DNA of 64,000 nucleotides from Novosphingobium flavum. Its GTDB lineage: Bacteria; Pseudomonadota; Alphaproteobacteria; Sphingomonadales; Sphingomonadaceae. The stretch covers positions 1 to 64,000 of the forward strand of contig NZ_JACLAW010000002.1 of NCBI RefSeq assembly GCF_014230315.1, given 5' to 3'. The notes beneath the pieces are model-generated. The model was not told the DNA's origin. It saw nothing but the letters and a program-made list of their open reading frames with translations, and ran no database searches. A program made the translations under genes and the position numbers. Shown here one piece after another: positions 25,955-32,765 of the stretch (positions are counted from its first letter, which is position 1; every line of letters starts with the position of its first letter).

Positions 25955-27049
25955 CTAACGCGCAGGCTGATTGGGATCGCGCTGCTTGGGTTTGATGCGC
26001 GCCACCTCGGCTTTTATTTCCGAAACTTGGTCCGAAAGCTTCTTGATTTCGCCCTGTTGGCGTTCGACCTCCCCCCTAAGCGCCGGAACAGAGGCCCGTG
26101 CGTCTTTTGGGGTCAAGCCATAGCGATCAACATCGCGGATATGTTGGTCAAAGGACCTTTCTAACCCTGTCGTTTTGTCTCTGATCCCACCAATGTCGGT
26201 CTGATTGTCGTGATAGTATTGCCAAGACAAGCCCGCGACCGTGGCAGCGAGGCCAATTGCGGAGATTGCACCTACCAAAATACCGCCAATGCTCCAATTG
26301 CGAAGTGACTTCGCGGATTGTTCGGATTTTTGCGCCAGATCGGCCGCTATAGTGGCCTTGTCATTTGCCTCGGAAACCATGTCCGGGATAGAGCTGCGAA
26401 TAGCGATTGGTGCCGCATCCGCGAAAATTGGCTTTGCTGCTTTTTCGATCATTCCTTTAATATTAGGAAATTCGGTGTTTGACGGCGGACGTCCATGCGT
26501 TGGATTCGATGAAGTCTTTGTAAACTCGATCCAGATCAGCCCATCATCTTTCGAAATATAATATGGTTCATTTGTGAGATTATGAAGTGGTATGCAGAGC
26601 TTTCCCCAAAATCCCGGATCAACAAGTGGCCCCGTGCCCAATAGCAGCCCCCGGTGAACGTGATTGATTTGAAGATTGAATCGGACGGCGATAAATGGTG
26701 GCAGCCTGAAATATACATCAGACTCAACGAATACAATAGAATTGGCTGGTATTTCTAGAAAATCTTGAGAGCCATTATATATTGTTTTGGGGTAATTAAC
26801 CCCCTTTTCGTATATAAAGGCAACGCTTCCGATTTTGCTTTCATACGAGGCGGCCTTGAGGGGGGACTTATTGCCATTCCTCCCGTCAAACGGGGCTATC
26901 ATGCCCGTTTTTTTGACATAGTCGATAATGTGATCTGCGGACAAAAGCGCTGATCGAATTCTTGGGAACGGGTCGGCGGCGGGATTCTTGCTGGACATCT
27001 TGAATGGCTCGGCCAGCGCCAATGCCGAATCGTTATCGAGTTGGATCAT
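25955..27049 (-). CDS. dUTPase/dCTP-deaminase-fold domain with membrane segment and coiled coil
   Basis: A protein of 364 residues. Residues about 20-185 resemble the trimeric dUTPase/dCTP deaminase fold: LEIPANSIVFVESDVYFRLP, INHVHRGLLLGTGPLVDPGFWG and IPLHNLTNEPYYISKDDG. The Asp of the dUTPase motif III is kept (LVDPGFWG). The glutamate that dCTP deaminases need is replaced by Pro (GKLCIPLHN), so true deaminase activity is unlikely. One membrane helix follows (IGGILVGAISAIGLAATVAG, about 255-280), then a coiled coil (RGEVERQQGEIKKLSDQVSE). It starts 4 bases after the PurA-like stop, although no ribosome binding site is obvious; an ATG at 26998 is the alternative. It could sense or hydrolyse a nucleotide at the membrane. 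Its DNA is AT-rich compared with the chromosome. Confidence 0.72.
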   Translation of the reverse strand: MIQLDNDSALALAEPFKMSSKNPAADPFPRIRSALLSADHIIDYVKKTGMIAPFDGRNGNKSPLKAASYESKIGSVAFIYEKGVNYPKTIYNGSQDFLEIPANSIVFVESDVYFRLPPFIAVRFNLQINHVHRGLLLGTGPLVDPGFWGKLCIPLHNLTNEPYYISKDDGLIWIEFTKTSSNPTHGRPPSNTEFPNIKGMIEKAAKPIFADAAPIAIRSSIPDMVSEANDKATIAADLAQKSEQSAKSLRNWSIGGILVGAISAIGLAATVAGLSWQYYHDNQTDIGGIRDKTTGLERSFDQHIRDVDRYGLTPKDARASVPALRGEVERQQGEIKKLSDQVSEIKAEVARIKPKQRDPNQPAR

Positions 27050-27053
27050 CTAA

Positions 27054-28115
27054 TCAAGCCCTAACAGGCCGACCAGCCTGCGAAGGATTTGGCGTCATTC
27101 CACGGTCAGAGAAGCCGAAATGCGTCATCGCAAGGCCGATTGCGTCAGAGACTTCTCGAATGAAGTCGTTGATTTTGCTGTTTGCGTCGTCCAAATCAGC
27201 CTCAAGGCCGACATAATCCAAATGATTCAAGACAATCATGGTCGGATTGTTGCAAGCAATCGCTGCCTTTACCACCGATGCATCAAAGTGGCCGACGCGG
27301 CGCAGTTTCTTGGTTACGGTCGTGAATTCGCGAAGGTTGGTTTGCGCGTCAATAGATTCGGAAATCGCTTCCCAGCTGGTCTCGCCAGGCAGTGGCCCTG
27401 AATTGCCGGCAACCCTGATCGGATAGGAGCGGATGACGAGCACGACGTTATCCACATCCATCGGGCTCAGCCCGGTCTCAGCCAATGCCGCAGCGGCCGT
27501 CGTCGCGCGCGAAGTGGCCTTGGGCCAATAGCCGCCATCGTAGAGCGAGAGGCCGAAACCCTGCGTCCCTTCGATGACGATTCTCGCGCCAGCATCTAGC
27601 CAGTTCCGCATCAAAGCTGTCGTATCGCGCAGGAACGGCTCGAGCACTCCGCAGTGTGCCGCATCATGACGGTGCAACGGAAAGTTGGATGCCTCGCGCG
27701 CGACCTGCGCCATGATCGCCGCGCCGACACCACTACCGGTAGATCCAATTCCCGAAACCAGTCCGGCATCCACTTCCCAGGCCTTTTGTTCTGGGGTGAT
27801 GACGTTTGCATAGGGGCTGACAAAGATGCGGTCGCGCGGATAGTCGAGATCTTCGATTTCGCCCAGCAAGACATCGACATCGATGTAGGAACCAGCGGGG
27901 AAGACGATATCGGCATTCCGATCGATCGCCCCAGCGGGGAGTTGCCGCAGGGCAAATTTCCGCCCCGATCGATCATAGGCGGTATGGCCCGAGTTAGGTC
28001 CGCCCACCCGCACCACCGCAATCCGCCCTTCGGTCGCCATCCTGACGAGTTCAAGGGATACCTTGCCCTTGCCTTCAGAGCCGAATTGACCACCGACGAC
28101 GATTGATACTGGCAT
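27054..28115 (-). CDS. PurA-family synthetase with Ser13: PurZ-like (amino)adenylosuccinate synthetase
   Basis: A short adenylosuccinate synthetase homologue of 353 residues. Conserved motifs are GGQFGSEGKGK (8-18), GGPNSGHTAYD (38-48, catalytic His44), GSTGSGVGAA, IEGTQGFGLSLYDGGY and the RRVGHFD segment. In PurA the residue at position 13 is the catalytic Asp (GDEGKGK); here it is Ser, the replacement reported for phage PurZ, which makes N6-succino-2-amino-2'-deoxyadenylate from dGMP. The GTP-base motif T-K-x-D of PurA is N-H-L-D (297-300), so the nucleotide cofactor may also differ. The start overlaps the upstream stop (TAATG) after GAGGGG. Housekeeping purA is normally about 430 residues and elsewhere, so this is an accessory enzyme. 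Confidence 0.85.
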   Translation of the reverse strand: MPVSIVVGGQFGSEGKGKVSLELVRMATEGRIAVVRVGGPNSGHTAYDRSGRKFALRQLPAGAIDRNADIVFPAGSYIDVDVLLGEIEDLDYPRDRIFVSPYANVITPEQKAWEVDAGLVSGIGSTGSGVGAAIMAQVAREASNFPLHRHDAAHCGVLEPFLRDTTALMRNWLDAGARIVIEGTQGFGLSLYDGGYWPKATSRATTAAAALAETGLSPMDVDNVVLVIRSYPIRVAGNSGPLPGETSWEAISESIDAQTNLREFTTVTKKLRRVGHFDASVVKAAIACNNPTMIVLNHLDYVGLEADLDDANSKINDFIREVSDAIGLAMTHFGFSDRGMTPNPSQAGRPVRA

Positions 28116-29992
28116 TAGTTCCCCTCTTCCCACTGGGCCAAGAGACTCAGGAGTAGGGCAGCCATATCGTCCTTTGTTCCGACATTGAAGACCGTTTGCT
28201 CAGCGAGCGGTCTAAGCGTTGGAACCATACGCTCGACTTCCGATGCGTTGGCTTCGTCAAATGCCGTAGCCGCCTGCAAAGGCGGCAATTCCAGCCTCTC
28301 GGCATACCGCGCTCTGCGCACCTCATCAGGCGCCGACACATGGATGTGGTGAAACCGGAAGCCGAACTTTTCTTTCAAAAACGCATGATCATCGGGGAAG
28401 CGAAGGCCGTCTACCACAATTGCGGCTGCCCCTGCGACTCTGGAAATGGTCCGTTCTGCCAGCTCTCTTTGGCGCCCATCCCGATTTATCTCGGCTCCAA
28501 CTAATTGGCGATGATGCCTATCAAGCGGCAGGTTTCGCTCCTTGAGGATGTCATCAATCACCAGACTGAAACGTGTGTAGGCGAAACCTTGATTCTGCAG
28601 GATTTCCGCTAGAGTGGTCTTGCCGGCAGCGATTGGCCCGCTGGCTCCAATCACAATGGGCTTACGGCTCACTTCAAGGCGCGGAATGATCAGTGGCGCC
28701 TCGTTGGCGGTCCCCAGCTCTTCCGATAGCTCGGCAAGATGGAACGTGCCTACGAGCGCTGACGTGATTGCATCGAGTTCATCGTGCGTAACTTTGGACG
28801 CCGCATACTTTCCGCGAATTCCGAAGTTTTTCAGTCCCAGCTTGAGCCACTCCTCGCCCGCTCCCTTTCGCGGGATGCGCATTACGTCTTGGGCTGCCCC
28901 AGGGTAGCTCTCAATGACCGGCAAGCCGTGCGATCTGAAAATCGCCGCCAACCTGATACCCCGGGCAGTCAGCTTTTGCATGCTTGGAAGTAGGCAGGGA
29001 TAAACATTGACTCCCCTTCGCTTCAGCTCGCGCTCGCAAAACCGCATGATGCCGATTTCGTCACGGGTCGGATCATCATCAAAAACGGTCTGCCGACCAA
29101 ATGGCAGGCAGAGCGGAGAGTCGATCGAGACGAGGTCTGGCGATGCCGACATTGTACGCTCAATGAGATCGTCATCACTGGAAATCGTCTCGGTCTTCGC
29201 CTTGGCCCCCTCAAGCAAACACCATCCTGTCGGCCGCGCCTCAGACCCGGTTAGGTCAATCCCAACTATCCTCGAGGTTTCGGCGCGATGACCGTCAAAC
29301 AACTCACGAAACGTCGGCGCGCGGGTAAGCTCGGGAGCAGGCTTTTTCAGGCCGGCGGGTAGCCTGTGCCGGTCTTTGGGATTGGACCAATCAACGAATT
29401 TCACAGCCCGGCCGATTAGATCAGGCTCATAGCCCAGCATATCTAGAGCATGATCCATCAACCCGCCCATCGCAGCGATGTCGGCGCGGTTATATGCGAT
29501 CAGGCGTTTGAGTGCTGTTAGATCGCCGCGAAGATACTGATGCCACAGTAAGACTGCGGCAAATCCGTCCACTCCTTCCAGGTCCTCACGAAAATTCAAT
29601 CCCAATGTGATTTCGATGGCCTTTTGACCGCCAGTCAACCCCACCCGCCGACAAAGGTACATCAGATCGATGTGTGTTTCGGGAAGGCATACATGCGGAA
29701 ATTCTTGCTTCAGAAACCGCTGGTCAAAACGAATTCCATTGAAAGTGACCACTGCAACAGAGTGCTGAGCCGCCCGAATTAATTCAGATGGATCTTGCCC
29801 CTTTATGAAGGTGCCAGATTGACCGCCGATGGTCCAACCTACGATCGTGATTTCGTCATAAAAATGACTTAAACCAGTTGTTTCGATATCCAGGAAGAGT
29901 ACGCGTTGGGGGTGTTCGTGGCAGATTGCTATTTTATCGCGAAGCTCCTTGGGGATTGCTCTAGCAGTCTGGATTCGGGGCATTCGAGGCAT
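28115..29992 (-). CDS. Three-domain fusion: DEDDy exonuclease, DUF429, P-loop (deoxy)nucleotide kinase-like
   Basis: A protein of 625 residues and first gene of the operon. Domain 1 (about 28-190) is a YprB-like DEDDy exonuclease: FLDIETTG, TFNGIRFDQRFL, HIDLMYL and YNRADIAAM. Domain 2 (about 240-425) is DUF429, an RNase-H-like predicted nuclease: IVGIDLTGSE, LVSIDSPLCLPFG and THDELDAITSAL. Domain 3 (about 445-625) is a P-loop kinase with Walker A GASGPIAAGKT (449-459) and IVVDGLRFPDDHAFL, similar to deoxynucleoside monophosphate kinases. The ATG at 29992 is preferred because AAAGG precedes it by 5 nt. Joined to a PurZ-like synthetase, the kinase could phosphorylate the product while the nucleases edit or attack nucleic acid. 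I know of no described protein with this order. Confidence 0.8.
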   Translation of the reverse strand: MPRMPRIQTARAIPKELRDKIAICHEHPQRVLFLDIETTGLSHFYDEITIVGWTIGGQSGTFIKGQDPSELIRAAQHSVAVVTFNGIRFDQRFLKQEFPHVCLPETHIDLMYLCRRVGLTGGQKAIEITLGLNFREDLEGVDGFAAVLLWHQYLRGDLTALKRLIAYNRADIAAMGGLMDHALDMLGYEPDLIGRAVKFVDWSNPKDRHRLPAGLKKPAPELTRAPTFRELFDGHRAETSRIVGIDLTGSEARPTGWCLLEGAKAKTETISSDDDLIERTMSASPDLVSIDSPLCLPFGRQTVFDDDPTRDEIGIMRFCERELKRRGVNVYPCLLPSMQKLTARGIRLAAIFRSHGLPVIESYPGAAQDVMRIPRKGAGEEWLKLGLKNFGIRGKYAASKVTHDELDAITSALVGTFHLAELSEELGTANEAPLIIPRLEVSRKPIVIGASGPIAAGKTTLAEILQNQGFAYTRFSLVIDDILKERNLPLDRHHRQLVGAEINRDGRQRELAERTISRVAGAAAIVVDGLRFPDDHAFLKEKFGFRFHHIHVSAPDEVRRARYAERLELPPLQAATAFDEANASEVERMVPTLRPLAEQTVFNVGTKDDMAALLLSLLAQWEEGN

Positions 29993-30136
29993 GGTCACCT
30001 TTCACCACAGATGCCCGGCGGTGTATAGGCACGGAGTAAGCGGACAAGCCCACGGCCCCTCGTCCGGTCCGCTTCGCATGAACAATGAACACTTGGCGTG
30101 CCTTGCATTTTCGCTATCGTTGGTCACGAGACGAAA

Positions 30137-30958
30137 ATGGCTAAGAACTCCCGTATCGAATGGACCACCCACACTTTCAACCCCTGGTGGGGTTGCGTGA
30201 AGGTGTCACCCGCCTGCAAGCACTGCTACGCAGAAAGCTGGGCAAAGCGTGTCGGTAGCAACGTCTGGGGCATCCAGGCTGAGCGGCGTTTTTTCGGTGA
30301 TAAGCACTGGGCGGAGCCGTTCAAGTGGGATGCCCTCGCCGCTGCATCCGGGATACGGGCCCGCGTTTTCTGCGCATCAATGGCCGACGTGTTCGAGGAT
30401 CGCCGCGATCTCGACATCCACCGCGCTCGCCTTTGGAAGCTTATCGAAGCAACGCCGCACCTCGATTGGCTCCTCCTCACCAAGCGCCCCGAAATCATCT
30501 CCCAACTCGCGCCGTGGGGCAATCAGTGGCCAGCAAACGTCTGGCTCGGCACTACCGTGGAAACACAGGAATACGCCCAGGAGCGCTTGCCGCACCTTAC
30601 CGCGATCCCGGCCTCGGTGCGCTTCATATCAGCCGAGCCCCTTCTCGGCCCGGTCGATATCAGCCCTTGGGCCGACAGGTTAGATTGGGTCATCACCGGA
30701 GGAGAGAGCGGGCCCAGGGCTCGACCATCCAGTCCGTCGTGGTTTCGCGATTTGCTCAACAGTTGCATGGCGCGCGATGTCGCGTTCCACTTTAAGCAGT
30801 GGGGCGATTGGGCACCAGGGCAGGGAATCTCACTCGCCAAAGCTCGAATAGAGACGGTCTCTGACGGCACCACTATGATCCGCGTCGGCAAAAAGCACGC
30901 GGGCCGCGAATTGGACGGAGAGACATGGGACGAGCTCCCCGTCGTAAGAACGGCTTAG
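30137..30958 (+). CDS. DUF5131 / phage Gp37-Gp68 family three-Cys-motif protein
   Basis: A protein of 273 residues starting MAKNSRIEWTTHTFNPWWGC. The segment WWGCVKVSPACKHCYAE supplies the three cysteines (C-x7-C-x2-C), which probably bind an iron-sulfur cluster as in radical-SAM-like enzymes. Other family blocks are FCASMADVFEDR, WLLLTKRPE, VWLGTTVETQEYA and WVITGGESGPRARP. The start at 30137 is chosen over 30098 because the family begins there. It overlaps the following tcmP-type gene by 34 bases, and the pair is a recognised association in phages and islands. Its reaction is unknown; nucleic-acid or protein modification has been suggested for relatives. Confidence 0.88.
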   Translation: MAKNSRIEWTTHTFNPWWGCVKVSPACKHCYAESWAKRVGSNVWGIQAERRFFGDKHWAEPFKWDALAAASGIRARVFCASMADVFEDRRDLDIHRARLWKLIEATPHLDWLLLTKRPEIISQLAPWGNQWPANVWLGTTVETQEYAQERLPHLTAIPASVRFISAEPLLGPVDISPWADRLDWVITGGESGPRARPSSPSWFRDLLNSCMARDVAFHFKQWGDWAPGQGISLAKARIETVSDGTTMIRVGKKHAGRELDGETWDELPVVRTA

Positions 30959-32445
30959 ATCCGAACCATCCCACACTGTTCACTGAACAGGAGATCCCTC
31001 CCCGGGAGAAACCCGAGGAGAAGGATTTCAAATCGTTGGCCCATCCGCTTTGGACCGAGAACAAGGCGAAGCTAATCCAAGAATATATCCGTCTCTTCAC
31101 CTTTGTGACAAAACACGGAACCTATATCGATGGTTTCGCCGCACCGCAGCAGCGCCATCTCAAGGAGCTCTGCTCGGCCAACCTAGTACTTCAAGCAAGA
31201 CCGCCGTGGATGCGTGAATTCTGGCTGTGCGATCTTGATCCGGCAGGAGTCAGCCTGCTTGAGGAAATCAAGGCCGAGCAGGCGTTACCCAAGCGACGAA
31301 TTGAGGTGTTGCCCGGAGACTTCAATCTCCGCATTCATGACATCCTTGGTGCAGGGACGATCAAGCCAACCACCGCTACTTTCGCCCTACTAGACCAACG
31401 AACATTCGAATGCGAGTGGGCTACAGTGCAGGCGATCGCTCGTCACAAGCAAACCCACAAGATCGAGATATTCTACTTCCTCGCTACCGGCTGGCTTGAC
31501 CGGTCGATAGCCGCCGTTAGCCGTCCAGAAACCACTGAGCGCCTCACGAAGTGGTGGGGGCGTGAAGACTGGCGCGACCTCAGGAAGATATCCTCGGCTG
31601 TGCGCGGCGTTCAGGTAGCCGAGCGCTTCAAGGCCGAACTGGGCTACACCTACGCCTATCCCTACCCGATCCACAGCGAGCGGCGAGGTGGGCGAATCAT
31701 GTACCACATGATTCACGCCACAGATCATCCCGCTGCCTCACCCCTCATGCAGCGCGCCTACCGCAAGGTCGCAGGCCGCTCATTGGACGATAGAGAGGCG
31801 CAGCAGGATCTTGAGGCTCTTCTCGCACAATATATGGGCAAAGGTGACCTCGACGCGGTCTTCGATCTTGGCGAACCTTTCGATGGGACACCTATCAGCG
31901 TCCCCACCTCTCGATCCGACGCGCTCCCTGCGAAACTGGATGCGACATCACAGGAGCTTGACGATGTCATTTCGCGTTTAGAGGGCGCTGTCGAAATCGA
32001 GTTTCTCCAGGAGGGCGAGGCCGATATGCGCCGGGCGCTGAGGGATGCTGCACTCCGCTTAGCAAAAGCTTTGGATGATCGCCGCCCCCGTCATGGTGAG
32101 TTGGGGCACAATGGGCCACCGCTCGACGATGAGGGAAATCCAATTCCCGCCAACTTCGTAAACGAGCTCACGACGGCCACGCGGGAAATCATCGAAGAGA
32201 CGGAAAAGGTGGATCCCGACGCGCTGACGATTGCGCGGGCCGCGTCCCGACTTCAAGCGTTGAAGGCCTGGCTAAGGCCCCGGGCCGATCTGGCCGCCGA
32301 CGAGTTTGCAAAGAAGTTGGGCAGTAGCGCCGCCATCGCGACGGCCGCAGGCGTCAGCATAGCCTGCGCGTCACTTATAACGCCACTTCGTGACGCCATA
32401 ATCGCATCAGTCCACTGGCTGACGGCGATTCTTTTGGCAGTGTGA
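30925..32445 (+). CDS. tcmP: Three-Cys-motif partner protein TcmP
   Basis: A 506-residue protein. The first 270 residues match TcmP: LWTENKAKLIQEYIRLFTFV, GTYIDGFAAPQ, EFWLCDLDPAGVSLL, FALLDQRTFECEWATV and KIEIFYFLATGWLDRS. This has a methyltransferase-like Rossmann arrangement, though catalysis is not established. The C-terminal half (about 300-506) is extra: a charged helical linker, HGELGHNGPPLDDEG, and one or two hydrophobic segments near the end (SSAAIATAAGVSIACASLIT, IIASVHWLTAILLAV) that could anchor it to a membrane. GGAGAG precedes the ATG. It overlaps its three-Cys-motif partner, so the two are probably translated together. Confidence 0.85.
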   Translation: MGRAPRRKNGLDPNHPTLFTEQEIPPREKPEEKDFKSLAHPLWTENKAKLIQEYIRLFTFVTKHGTYIDGFAAPQQRHLKELCSANLVLQARPPWMREFWLCDLDPAGVSLLEEIKAEQALPKRRIEVLPGDFNLRIHDILGAGTIKPTTATFALLDQRTFECEWATVQAIARHKQTHKIEIFYFLATGWLDRSIAAVSRPETTERLTKWWGREDWRDLRKISSAVRGVQVAERFKAELGYTYAYPYPIHSERRGGRIMYHMIHATDHPAASPLMQRAYRKVAGRSLDDREAQQDLEALLAQYMGKGDLDAVFDLGEPFDGTPISVPTSRSDALPAKLDATSQELDDVISRLEGAVEIEFLQEGEADMRRALRDAALRLAKALDDRRPRHGELGHNGPPLDDEGNPIPANFVNELTTATREIIEETEKVDPDALTIARAASRLQALKAWLRPRADLAADEFAKKLGSSAAIATAAGVSIACASLITPLRDAIIASVHWLTAILLAV

Positions 32446-32765
32446 TCGCGTAATCTCCATTCAACAGCCCAACTTCTTAGTTCGCATAACTTTAGTCCGA
32501 ACGATCGTGGCACAGCCATGACGAAAGGATGCTTTGTGGATTGCAGTAATGCAGCTCGAACGCCCACTTTGTTAGCGGTGGCGTATCGTTGTCTCGTCGT
32601 GTTGATATATTCGGTCCTACGTAATGCTGATGCCTTTCAGAAATATCTCTAGATGACTTCCTCGGGAGGCTGTCGCAATCGAGGTTCAAAGTCGCGTTAA
32701 CCCATTTCTTGAAATGGTAGTGTATCCTGCCTGCTTCGTGCGCTGATCCGTGAGGAGCGAACGGG
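32446..32765. other. 320-base non-coding stretch before the DNA methyltransferase gene
   Basis: No credible open frame, tRNA or repeat is seen. The sequence is AT-richer than the chromosome and probably holds the promoter of the methyltransferase gene, whose GAGGAG ribosome binding site is at 32751-32756. I could not define -35 and -10 boxes with good spacing. Confidence 0.5.

Noticed and set aside
27054..28115. Reading the PurA homologue as the housekeeping purA
   Set aside because: It is about 80 residues shorter than bacterial PurA, has Ser at the catalytic Asp, lies in an AT-rich island and is coupled to nuclease/kinase genes.
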